Assembly (NCBI RefSeq): GCF_900113525.1
Contig: NZ_FOPP01000010.1
Location: forward strand, 124,001 to 188,000
Length of the DNA stretch: 64,000 nt
DNA from: Pedobacter insulae
Lineage (GTDB): Bacteria > Bacteroidota > Bacteroidia > Sphingobacteriales > Sphingobacteriaceae
Direction of reading: 5' to 3'
A program made the position numbers and the translations under genes. Under the pieces are notes generated by a model that made no database searches, had not been told where the DNA came from, and was given only the letters and a program-made list of their open reading frames with translations. Shown here in pieces: positions 54,323 through 62,740 of this stretch. Numbering within the stretch: the stretch's first letter is position 1; each line of letters begins with the position of its first letter.

Positions 54323-54334
54323 AGTTTTTTTTGA

Positions 54335-54342
54335 TACTTTTG
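54335..54342 (+). promoter_or_regulatory. possible -7 box of the LacI regulator gene
   Basis: TACTTTTG matches TAnnTTTG and lies 33 bases before the ATG at 54375. A clear TTTG -33 element is not seen at the expected spacing. No TAAAACGTTTTA operator is present here, so the regulator does not obviously control itself. Confidence 0.38.
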
Positions 54343-54374
54343 TAATTTAGCCACCTTAAGTATAATAATAGCAC

Positions 54375-55385
54375 ATGAAGAAAACGCTTTCCATTAAAGA
54401 CATTGCTCTAGAGGCTGGGGTGTCTATCACAACGGTTTCTTTTATTTTAAATGGTAAGGCTAAAGAAAAGGCGATTAGTGATTTTGTAACCAAAAAGGTT
54501 GAAAAAATTATTGAAGACTCTGGCTATAAGCCAAATCAGCTTGCCCGTAGCTTACGTACCGGAAATTCCAATATTATTGGGTTAATTGTGGAAGATATTT
54601 CCAATCCATTCTTTGCGGCCATCGCAAAAATGATTGAGTATAAGGCTTATAAAAAAGGCTATAAAATTATATATTCAAGTACTGAAAATGAAGTGGCCAA
54701 AGCACAGGATTTAATCAATATGTTTAAATCAAGAAAGGTAGATGCCTATATTATTTCTCCTATCAAAGGTATTGAGGATGATATCAAAGCCTTGATAAAT
54801 GATCACAAAACGGTCGTGCTCTTTGATAGAGATTTAGCCGGACTAAATATTGATTATGTGGGTGTAGACCACTTTAAAGCGTCATGCGATGCTACGTTAG
54901 CTCTAGTGGAGGGGGGTAGAAAAAATATCGCGCTGGTTACTATAGATTTAGATGTTAAGCAAATTACCGACCGTCAAGCAGGTTATCGGGAAGTATTGGA
55001 AAAGCATAAACTCTTTAAGGAAGAGCTTATCTTGAAAATCCCTTTCAGTCAAAGTGAAGCTGAAACTGAACAGCAAATGAAAGAATTGTTTTCACAAAAT
55101 AAAGTAGATGCTGTTCTGTTTGCGACAAACTATTTGGCTATTAGCGGTTTAATGGTTTTGCGAACGTTGGCTGTAAAAAGAGATAAGGATTTTGAAGTCA
55201 TTGCCTACGATGATCACATTGTATTTGAATTATTAACTCCACAGGTTTCGGCAGTTCAACAGCCCTTAGAGGCAATAGCAGATAAAATAATTGATTTGGT
55301 GTTGAGTAGATTATCTACAAAGGAAAAAAAATTGCCACAACAAGTTATATTCCCAGCTAAGTTAATTCTTAGAAAAAATACTTAA
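54375..55385 (+). CDS. LacI-family transcriptional regulator
   Basis: 336 residues. An N-terminal helix-turn-helix plus hinge (about 3-60, TLSIKDIALEAGVSITTVSF and YKPNQLARSLRTG) is followed by a periplasmic-binding-protein-like ligand domain (about 65-335, IIGLIVEDISNPFFAAIA, FDRDLAGLNIDYVGVDH). LacI proteins bind palindromes with a central CG. Two such sites lie 1.2-1.5 kb downstream at 56603 and 56870, before the second SusC/SusD cluster, so this is the likely regulator of that cluster (inference). The FGE-like gene starts 3 bases after its stop. Confidence 0.95.
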   Translation: MKKTLSIKDIALEAGVSITTVSFILNGKAKEKAISDFVTKKVEKIIEDSGYKPNQLARSLRTGNSNIIGLIVEDISNPFFAAIAKMIEYKAYKKGYKIIYSSTENEVAKAQDLINMFKSRKVDAYIISPIKGIEDDIKALINDHKTVVLFDRDLAGLNIDYVGVDHFKASCDATLALVEGGRKNIALVTIDLDVKQITDRQAGYREVLEKHKLFKEELILKIPFSQSEAETEQQMKELFSQNKVDAVLFATNYLAISGLMVLRTLAVKRDKDFEVIAYDDHIVFELLTPQVSAVQQPLEAIADKIIDLVLSRLSTKEKKLPQQVIFPAKLILRKNT

Positions 55386-55388
55386 AGA

Positions 55389-56504
55389 ATGCCTATAAAT
55401 TCTCATTACAAATTAATCTTATCAATTCTCATTACACTTTTTTTTAATGCGTGTAACAATGAAAAGAAAGCTCCTGTAGTGGATGCAGATTCTTTAGCTT
55501 CGTGTGAAAGCAATTTACCATCGAGATTTGGTGTAAAAGTTGATTCTACTTTTATCAAGAAAGGAAGAGTAGATCATGCTGATATGGTTTATATACCGGC
55601 GGGTGAGTTTTTAATGGGCGCAAGTGATGAGGAGGGAAGACCAGATGAGTACCCTCAGCATAAGGTTAAGGTCTCCGGTTTTTGGATGGATCAAACAGAG
55701 GTAACCAATGCTAGTTTCAGCAAGTTTGTTAAAGCAACAGGTTATGTTACCACTGCCGAGCGTAAACCTGATTGGGAGGAGTTAAAGAAGCAGTTGCCTA
55801 CCGGAACGCCTAAACCTCCAGATAGTGTATTGGTAGCTTCTTCGTTGGTTTTTTCCCCACCTAAAGAAATTGTTAGTTTAAACGATGCATCCCAATGGTG
55901 GGAGTGGAAGCAGGGAGCAGATTGGAAGCATCCTGAGGGACCGAAAAGTAATCTTAAAGGAAGAGAAAATTTTCCAGTTGTGCATGTATCATGGGATGAT
56001 GCCCAAGCTTATTGTAAATGGGCAGGAAAAAGATTGCCAACCGAAGCCGAATGGGAATACGCAAGTAGGGGCGGTTTAAAGGATGCTAAATATCCCTGGG
56101 GAAATGAAGCAATCGAAAAAGGGGAAGCTAAAGCGAATACCTGGCAGGGAAACTTTCCTTTGAATAATTCAAAGCAAGATGGTTTTCAACTACTTGCTCC
56201 AGTGAAGCAATTTAAGCCAAATGGATATGGTTTATACGATATGTCGGGCAATGTTTGGGAGTGGTGTAGTGATTGGTTTCGTGCTGATCATTATGAAAAG
56301 CAAACGGATGTAACCATAAACCCTCAAGGACCAAAAGATAGTTATGATCCAATGGAACCGGGGATTCCGAAAAAGGTTGTGAGAGGAGGATCTTTTATGT
56401 GCAATGCCTCTTATTGCAAAGGCTATCGTGTAACGGCAAGAATGAAAACTTCAAAAGATACAGGTCTAGCCCATACCGGCTTTAGATGTGTGAGTAGTCA
56501 ATAG
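55389..56504 (+). CDS. Formylglycine-generating enzyme homologue, lipoprotein
   Basis: 371 residues. The signal sequence ends FFNAC, giving a lipidation site at about Cys22. From residue 58 an FGE/sulfatase-modifying-factor fold follows: FLMGASDEEGRPDEYPQHKV, WMDQTEVTNASFSKFV, VVHVSWDDAQAYCKWAGKRLP, GNVWEWCSDWF and the C-terminal RGGSFMCNASYCKGYRVTAR. Cys338 and Cys343 match the copper-binding cysteine pair of true formylglycine-generating enzymes, so it may be active and not just a fold relative. It would oxidise a Cys or Ser in sulfatases outside the inner membrane. No sulfatase is in the window. Co-transcribed with the LacI regulator (3-base gap). Confidence 0.9.
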   Translation: MPINSHYKLILSILITLFFNACNNEKKAPVVDADSLASCESNLPSRFGVKVDSTFIKKGRVDHADMVYIPAGEFLMGASDEEGRPDEYPQHKVKVSGFWMDQTEVTNASFSKFVKATGYVTTAERKPDWEELKKQLPTGTPKPPDSVLVASSLVFSPPKEIVSLNDASQWWEWKQGADWKHPEGPKSNLKGRENFPVVHVSWDDAQAYCKWAGKRLPTEAEWEYASRGGLKDAKYPWGNEAIEKGEAKANTWQGNFPLNNSKQDGFQLLAPVKQFKPNGYGLYDMSGNVWEWCSDWFRADHYEKQTDVTINPQGPKDSYDPMEPGIPKKVVRGGSFMCNASYCKGYRVTARMKTSKDTGLAHTGFRCVSSQ

Positions 56505-56602
56505 ACGAAACCAAGCATTTCCAAACCATTGTTGTGTTGTAACTAAAATGTTGCAGATATAGTTTTCACATATTTGATAAATATTTCCTATTATTGATTT
56601 AC

Positions 56603-56614
56603 TAAAACGTTTTA
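56603..56614. promoter_or_regulatory. candidate LacI-family operator, site 1
   Basis: TAAAACGTTTTA is a perfect 12-base palindrome with a central CG, the form bound by many LacI regulators. A near-copy AAAATCGTTTTA follows at 56616-56627, making a tandem. It lies 99 bases after the FGE-like gene. Confidence 0.6.
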
Positions 56615-56758
56615 CAAAATCGTTTTATCTAAACCAATTATCGAATAGAGAACCAAAATTTCTGATAATCGTGGCTACTCGTTGTTGTTTTAGTAATTCG
56701 TTTGCGTGCCTTGCTTAAATAATATTTGAAAATTAAACAGGCCTGTACAACTAAGATG

Positions 56759-56780
56759 CACCAGTGTTATAACACTGGTG
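56759..56780. repeat. 22-base perfect palindrome in the regulatory region
   Basis: CACCAGTGTTATAACACTGGTG has two 11-base arms with no spacer. It lies between the two operator candidates. It could be a leader hairpin, an operator for a second regulator, or another dispersed palindrome. Confidence 0.85.
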
Positions 56781-56869
56781 TGAAGAGGCAAAGACTATAA
56801 TTTATTAAACACGTGTCCGAAGAAATTAAGTGAGTAAAAACTTAATTAGGATACAATTGCAATAAAAAG

Positions 56870-56881
56870 TAAAACGTTTTA
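56870..56881. promoter_or_regulatory. candidate LacI-family operator, site 2
   Basis: A second exact TAAAACGTTTTA, 267 bases after the first and 101 bases before the discoidin-like lipoprotein start. Two spaced identical sites would allow DNA looping, as known for LacI itself (inference for this protein). Confidence 0.62.
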
Positions 56882-56981
56882 GTAGTAATTAATCTCACTT
56901 CTATTATATGAAATAATGAACTTGAAAAATGCTTAATTAAAGATTTAAAACAAAAACCTAATCTCTATAAACTATTAAATT

Positions 56982-57542
56982 ATGACTTTTTTAAAAATTG
57001 CCAAAGGAGCTGTTGGGCTGTGCGCCTCGATAGTTTTATTAACTGGATGTCTCAAGGAAGAATATCCAAGCACAGAATTATTTACATGGAAGGCTAAAGT
57101 AGATGTTACCGACAAAGCTACGCTTACAGTTAACATTGAGAACGGCGCGGGTTCTGGCGGAGGTGAGGGGTCTGCAAAGGTAGTAGATAACAATTACACT
57201 ACTAAGTATTTAATTAATCCTTACCAAAATAATCTATATATGCAATTAGCTTTTCCTGAACCCCAGCAGGTTGCATCTTACACATTAACTTCTGGCGATG
57301 ACTCGCAGGGTAGAGACCCTAAAGACTGGAAATTTAGTGGATCAACAGATGGTACTACCTGGGTTGACTTAGATGTTAAAACAGGCGAGGTCTTCCAAGG
57401 AAGAAGATTGACGAGGACATTTAGTTTCAAAAACCTTGTAGCCTATAAATTTTATCGTCTTAGCATAACCGCTGTAGCCACTGGACCTTTATTTCAATTA
57501 ACTGAATGGAGAGTTATTGAAGTGCCTGAGGAATTACAATAA
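56982..57542 (+). CDS. Discoidin (F5/8 type C)-like lipoprotein
   Basis: 186 residues. The signal peptide ends LLTGC, giving lipidated Cys23. The mature part carries a galactose-binding/discoidin-like beta-sandwich (about 55-180), seen in ASYTLTSGDDSQGRDPKDWK, FSGSTDGTTWVDLDVKTGE and YKFYRLSITAV. Such modules bind glycans or glycoproteins. It is the first gene after the operator region and precedes SusC, so it is probably a surface-exposed accessory binding protein of the cluster. Confidence 0.85.
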   Translation: MTFLKIAKGAVGLCASIVLLTGCLKEEYPSTELFTWKAKVDVTDKATLTVNIENGAGSGGGEGSAKVVDNNYTTKYLINPYQNNLYMQLAFPEPQQVASYTLTSGDDSQGRDPKDWKFSGSTDGTTWVDLDVKTGEVFQGRRLTRTFSFKNLVAYKFYRLSITAVATGPLFQLTEWRVIEVPEELQ

Positions 57543-57633
57543 AAAACAAGTGTTGTTCGAGCCAGAAATGTGATTGACATTAGTCAGTCTTGTAAACAAA
57601 CCTAAAACCATATTTATTAATTACAAACTAATT

Positions 57634-60600
57634 ATGACAAGAAAAGATACAAATTTAATCAAGCATATGCTCGGGTTTAAAGATGGTGGATTTATTGCTA
57701 TTGCTTTTACGCTAGCTTTATTCATCAGTTTTTATTCGGAAGCTATGGCCAGTTCTGCCAATTTTAACAGAACCAATTCCGCGAAAAGATCCCAATTTGA
57801 TATTACTATCCGGGGTATTGTTAAAGATTCTACCGGAGCCCCGTTACCAGGCGCTGGAGTTAGGGTTAAGGGAATTTCAACAAGTGCTGTTGCAGATGTT
57901 AATGGCGCATTTACCATTGCAGTTCCAAACCAAAGTTCGGTATTAGTGGTAACTTATGTTGGATACGATGTACAAGAGATTACGGTTGGAAATAAAACAA
58001 CAATAGAAGTAATCATGAAAGAAACAGCTGGTGCTAATTTGAAAGAGGTAGCTATTGTAGGTTTCGGTGTTCAAAAGAAAGAAAGTTTAGTTGGTGCACA
58101 GTCTTCGGTAAATGCAGCAGAACTTCGTCAACCTGTTTCGAGCATGAGCCAGTTGTTAGCAGGGCGTATTCCAGGCGTAGTCAATGTAAGCAGAAATGGT
58201 GAACCTGGTGCAACTGGATCTGATATCTTCATCCGCGGTATATCTTCTTTAACAGCAGGAGATCGGGGTCCGCTCGTGATCATCGACGGAGTACCAAACC
58301 GTAATCTAAATGACATCAGTGTGTACGATGTTGAAAATTTCACTGTACTAAAAGATGCTGCAGCAACTGCTGTTTATGGTATTCGTGGTGCAAATGGGGT
58401 TATTTTAATTAATACAAAACAAGGGAAACAAGGATCCCCTAAAATTAATGTTGATTATTTTGAAGGTGTAAGTAGATTTACGAAAAGACCAGACTTGATT
58501 GATGGCGTTGACTATATGAATTTGGCGAATGAAGCTAAGTATTCAGATTATATTAGAGGCGGGGCTGCAGGTGCTTTTACGCCAGCATATCCAATAAGTG
58601 CTATTGAGAAGACTGCAGCGGGTACTGATCCAATACTTTTTCCAAACGTAAATTGGTTTGATGCAATTTACAATGATATCGGTAGAAACAGATCTGCTAC
58701 AGCAAATTTATCAGGTGGTGTAAGCAATGCAAAATATTTTGTTTCCTTGGGCTATTATGGCGAAGACGGTTTGTTTAAAACGGATGAAGCTGTAAACTCT
58801 GCTGTGAAACAAAACTTTAGCAGATACAATGTGAGTGCAAACTTAAACTGGGATATCACCGGAACAACAAAACTCGATTTAGGTATTAAAGGTATTTTGG
58901 CTCAAACAAATTATCCTAGCAATTTAGGAGCACAAGATATCTTCAACCAAGCATTTTTGATTAATCCAACTTCATTCCCTATTCTTTATCCAAATGGAAG
59001 TTTGCCTGGTATTAGCCCTCAGGCAGATCAACGTAATCCTTACGGAGATATCACCAGAAATGGTTACAGGATTGGCTATAATAATCAATTGTATTCAAAT
59101 CTTCGTTTAACACAAGATTTAAAAGAATTAACTCCAGGTCTTTCGGTAACTACGATGTTCTCTTATGACATTAATAATAATAATGCAATAGCCAGAACTA
59201 AAAGAGAAACTTTATATAGAATTAATCCGACAGATCCCTACATCACTCCTGGTAATCCTGAATCTGGCTATAAGTATGGCTTAATCCTGCAAGGTCAAGA
59301 TTTCTTGAATTATGGTATAAGTAATGGTGGAGATAAGAAAATGTATTTTGAGGCAGCTGTTAATTATAACCGTGTATTCGGTAAACATGCCGTGACAGGA
59401 CTATTGCTATACAATCAAAATGATAATACCACTCCATTTGCTGGGAATTTAACACTCTCTTTACCTTACAGATTACAAGGTGTTGCCAGTCGCGCTACTT
59501 ATGCTTTTGATAATAAATACTTCTTTGAGGCAAATGTTGGGTACAATGGTTCAGAAAATTTTGCGCCAGACAAACGTTATGGTTTCTTCCCTGCAATCGG
59601 TATTGGATGGTTACTATCAAACGAGAAGTTCTTTGAGAATTTAAAAAACACTTTCCAAATGGTTAAATTCCGCTACTCTGATGGTATCGTTGGTAGTGGT
59701 GGTAGTGGTGGCGGTTATGCTGGTTCAGAAGGAGATCGCTTTTACTACTTAACAAAAGTTGGTACTGCAAGTGGGTACACTTTCGGTCAGAACGGAAATA
59801 TTTCTCCGGGAGGTCTAGGTGTAACAGCTTATGGTGTTGATGTAACTTGGGCAGAAACCAGAAAACAAGACTTAGGTTTCGAGTTGAAAACATTCAATAG
59901 TAATTTTACGTTGATTGTAGATTTTTATAAAGAGAGAAGAGAAAATCAATTTATTAGTAGAGGAACAGTTCCAAATTATATAGGTTTAGCAAACACTCCT
60001 ATCGGCAATTTAGGTATTGTAGAAAATAAAGGTATTGACGGTTCCATTCAATACGATGCTAAGCTTGGAAGCGATTGGTCGCTAAATGTAAGAGCAAATG
60101 CTACATTTAACAAAGACAAGGTAATCGAGAATGATCAGGCGCCAGCAGCTTTCCCGTGGCTTGAGCAAAGAGGTACTAATATTTTAGCATCTACACGTTT
60201 TGGTTATGTTGCTGAAAAGTTATTCGAGAGCCAACAAGAAATTGATGCTAGTCCTACACAGTTCGGAACATTGATGCCAGGGGATATTAAATACAGAGAT
60301 TTAAACGGCGATGGTAAAATAGATTCGTTTGACAGACAGATGATTGGTAGAGGTGATATTCCTAGTACTACTTATGGTGCAGGTTTTTCATTAAGTTATA
60401 AAAACTTCGATTTTGGATTATTCTTTCAAGGTCAACACAACGCTGATATTATCTTAAATATTCCTTCTTTCGCCAACTCTGGCGGTTTAGGTAACATGCT
60501 GGCGGTAGCTACAGATCGTTGGACACCAACTAATCCTCGTCAGGACGCGGTTTACCCTCGTCTGTCTTATGGTGGTACTAATAATAATAACTATCAAGCT

Positions 60601-60837
60601 AGTACATGGTGGCTAAGAGATGTGAATTTTTTAAGATTAAAAAATGCAGATTTTGGTTATACACTTAAAGAAGGTATTAAAACTTTAGGAGTTAAACGCT
60701 TAAGAATATATGCGATGGGTTATAACGTATTAACCTTCAGTAAATTCAAACTTTGGGATCCTGAATTACTAACAAATAATGGTACGAGATATCCATTAAC
60801 TTCAAATTACTCATTAGGTTTAACAGCTAACTTTTAA
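57634..60837 (+). CDS. SusC/RagA-family TonB-linked outer membrane protein
   Basis: 1067 residues from the ATG at 57634; an upstream in-frame start at 57574 adds 20 residues unlike a signal and is not preferred. The export signal is late (about 18-42, FIAIAFTLALFISFYSEAMA), after a polar start, as in a subset of SusC proteins. Next are a carboxypeptidase-regulatory-like domain (about 55-130), a plug with KEVAIVGFGVQKKESLVGAQ, LVIIDGVPNRNL and GANGVILINTKQG, and a barrel ending YSLGLTANF. With the SusD downstream (13-base gap) it should form the importer of the cluster. Confidence 0.95.
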   Translation: MTRKDTNLIKHMLGFKDGGFIAIAFTLALFISFYSEAMASSANFNRTNSAKRSQFDITIRGIVKDSTGAPLPGAGVRVKGISTSAVADVNGAFTIAVPNQSSVLVVTYVGYDVQEITVGNKTTIEVIMKETAGANLKEVAIVGFGVQKKESLVGAQSSVNAAELRQPVSSMSQLLAGRIPGVVNVSRNGEPGATGSDIFIRGISSLTAGDRGPLVIIDGVPNRNLNDISVYDVENFTVLKDAAATAVYGIRGANGVILINTKQGKQGSPKINVDYFEGVSRFTKRPDLIDGVDYMNLANEAKYSDYIRGGAAGAFTPAYPISAIEKTAAGTDPILFPNVNWFDAIYNDIGRNRSATANLSGGVSNAKYFVSLGYYGEDGLFKTDEAVNSAVKQNFSRYNVSANLNWDITGTTKLDLGIKGILAQTNYPSNLGAQDIFNQAFLINPTSFPILYPNGSLPGISPQADQRNPYGDITRNGYRIGYNNQLYSNLRLTQDLKELTPGLSVTTMFSYDINNNNAIARTKRETLYRINPTDPYITPGNPESGYKYGLILQGQDFLNYGISNGGDKKMYFEAAVNYNRVFGKHAVTGLLLYNQNDNTTPFAGNLTLSLPYRLQGVASRATYAFDNKYFFEANVGYNGSENFAPDKRYGFFPAIGIGWLLSNEKFFENLKNTFQMVKFRYSDGIVGSGGSGGGYAGSEGDRFYYLTKVGTASGYTFGQNGNISPGGLGVTAYGVDVTWAETRKQDLGFELKTFNSNFTLIVDFYKERRENQFISRGTVPNYIGLANTPIGNLGIVENKGIDGSIQYDAKLGSDWSLNVRANATFNKDKVIENDQAPAAFPWLEQRGTNILASTRFGYVAEKLFESQQEIDASPTQFGTLMPGDIKYRDLNGDGKIDSFDRQMIGRGDIPSTTYGAGFSLSYKNFDFGLFFQGQHNADIILNIPSFANSGGLGNMLAVATDRWTPTNPRQDAVYPRLSYGGTNNNNYQASTWWLRDVNFLRLKNADFGYTLKEGIKTLGVKRLRIYAMGYNVLTFSKFKLWDPELLTNNGTRYPLTSNYSLGLTANF

Positions 60838-60850
60838 AATTCAAAAGAGA

Positions 60851-62683
60851 ATGAAAAAAATATCGATATATGCAGTTGCAGTGTTCTTGACAGTTGTCAA
60901 TTACAGTTGTAAAAAATTTATAGATCAGGTACCTGACGATAGGCTCAGATTTGAGCAAATGTATGAACGAAAAGCTACAGTTGATCAGGCTTTAGCAAAC
61001 GTTTACTCGACTTTACCAGATCAAAACCAAGATCGTTCGGCTAGTGGGTCAGGAAACATCGGTCCGTGGACAGCGGCTTCTGATGAAGCTGATTATACGT
61101 TGCCGAATTTTACAGAAAATGTGAACACGGGTTCCTGGGATGCAACTAGTGGCCAAGTGAACTACCACTGGCAAAATTATTATAGAGGTATTCAAGCCGC
61201 CAGTACGTTTATAGCAAACGTATCTAGATGTACCGATTGTAATATCGGAGGGATAGATCTTGTAAGCCGTTACTCAAATGAAGCCCGAGCGCTTAGAGCA
61301 ATATATTACTATCATTTAGTGCAACAGTATGGCCCAGTTGTATTACTAGGAAATGATCCAATTGCTTCAGACGCTCCGCTTGCAGAAATAAGCAAGCCTC
61401 GTAATTCAATGGATGAGTGTATTGAGTTTATCGTTAGTGAATTAGATGCTACAATTCCGTTATTACCAGCTACACCACAAGCAAACGAAGATTATGGTCA
61501 CATTACTGCATCTGTAGCAGAAGCCTATAAAATTAAAGCATTAATCACCGCGGCACGTCCGTTATTTAATGGTAATACAGATTATGCAACTTTAAAAAAT
61601 AAAGATGGCAAGCAGTTAATCAATCAAACATTTAATGCTGCAAAATGGACAAAAGCTGCCGCTGCTGCTAAAGCTTTTTTAACTAATCCAAATTACGCCA
61701 ACTATGCATTGTATAGTGTTGCTTCTACGCCAAGTGGCTTGCCAAATACTGCGTTTAACAGAGCCTTTATTGCTACAAGGGATGTAATGCTAAATGGATG
61801 GAATAGTGAAATTATTTTTGCCAGAGGGGGAGATGTAACGTTTTATCAATATTCATTGGCTCCAAATCACTTAGGCGCTTCTGGTGGAGATAAGGGTGGT
61901 TCATTTTTGTCCCCATCTCAACAATTAGTTGATGCGTTCTTTACAGCCAATGGTTTGCCTATTCAGGATGATCCAAGTTATTCGGCAATAGGTACTTCAG
62001 CATATCAAGCTCCAGACCCGAATGATCAAGGGGTAGCTAGAATAATCAGTAATATGTATGTTAACCGTGAGCCCCGCTTTTACTCAAATATTACTTATAC
62101 AGGTCGTAAATGGATCAATCCGCAATCTAATATTGTTACTGATTTTACAAACAACGGTAACGCTGGGAAAGGAAATATTGCAAATAATGATTACACTAAA
62201 ACAGGCTATACGTCTAGAAAACATTTAACTGTGGCGGGTTGGACCACAGGCAGACCAGTATTTTCAAAAATCAGGCTTGCTGAAATTTACTTAAATTATA
62301 TTGAGGCATTGCAAGAGTCAAACCCATCTGATCCAGATATTTTAATTTATTTGAATAGAATCAGAAATAGAGCAGGTATCGCCCCTTATGGTAACGGAGT
62401 TGGCGCTATTGCAGTTCCTGCAAACATGAGAGAAGCTATACGCAGAGAAAGACGAGTAGAACTCGCATTTGAATTAGATCGTTATTTCTACACTCGAGAG
62501 TGGAAGATTGCGGAGACTACCGACAAACAAATTAGTGGTATGAACATTACTCAAAATGCTCCTGGGTTTTACACGCCAGTAATTACAGAAAATAGAGTGT
62601 TTCAAAAGAAACATTACTTATGGCCAATTCCGAACGCCGAAGTACAAAAAGTGCCTGTTATTGTACAAAATACAGGTTGGTAG
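60851..62683 (+). CDS. SusD/RagB-family lipoprotein
   Basis: 610 residues. The signal peptide ends VNYSC, with lipidated Cys20, followed by KKFIDQVPDDRL, a typical start of the RagB/SusD family. The N-terminal helical repeats include VDQALANVYSTLPDQNQD and ARALRAIYYYHLVQQYGPVV. The C-terminal part has the RagB block LAEIYLNYIEALQESNP, LIYLNRIRNRAGI and RRERRVELAFELDRYFYTRE, shown here as cores. It is the outer-surface lid of the SusC transporter encoded just before. Confidence 0.95.
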   Translation: MKKISIYAVAVFLTVVNYSCKKFIDQVPDDRLRFEQMYERKATVDQALANVYSTLPDQNQDRSASGSGNIGPWTAASDEADYTLPNFTENVNTGSWDATSGQVNYHWQNYYRGIQAASTFIANVSRCTDCNIGGIDLVSRYSNEARALRAIYYYHLVQQYGPVVLLGNDPIASDAPLAEISKPRNSMDECIEFIVSELDATIPLLPATPQANEDYGHITASVAEAYKIKALITAARPLFNGNTDYATLKNKDGKQLINQTFNAAKWTKAAAAAKAFLTNPNYANYALYSVASTPSGLPNTAFNRAFIATRDVMLNGWNSEIIFARGGDVTFYQYSLAPNHLGASGGDKGGSFLSPSQQLVDAFFTANGLPIQDDPSYSAIGTSAYQAPDPNDQGVARIISNMYVNREPRFYSNITYTGRKWINPQSNIVTDFTNNGNAGKGNIANNDYTKTGYTSRKHLTVAGWTTGRPVFSKIRLAEIYLNYIEALQESNPSDPDILIYLNRIRNRAGIAPYGNGVGAIAVPANMREAIRRERRVELAFELDRYFYTREWKIAETTDKQISGMNITQNAPGFYTPVITENRVFQKKHYLWPIPNAEVQKVPVIVQNTGW

Positions 62684-62689
62684 TTACCC

Positions 62690-62720
62690 ATAGCACCGTG
62701 AAAATTTTTCACGGTGCTAT
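62690..62720. repeat. strong hairpin between SusD and the HEIGH lipoprotein
   Basis: The arms at 62690-62704 and 62706-62720 are perfect 15-base inverted repeats (ATAGCACCGTGAAAA and its reverse complement) around a single T. Only TTT follows, so it is a weak terminator at best; it could attenuate or stabilise the transcript between SusD and the two downstream genes. Confidence 0.85.
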
Positions 62721-62740
62721 TTAAAACAAGACCTTAGTCT

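Larger units (their letters stand above)
56505..56981. other. 477-base non-coding regulatory region upstream of the second SusCD cluster
   Basis: No gene of any length with a recognisable product is seen here. The region holds two identical TAAAACGTTTTA palindromes (56603 and 56870), an imperfect site next to the first (56616-56627), a 22-base palindrome (56759-56780), and an AATATTTG that resembles a -7 box (56721-56728) with TTTG at 56701-56704 upstream. The leader before the discoidin-like gene would be about 250 bases long if that box is used. Confidence 0.7.
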
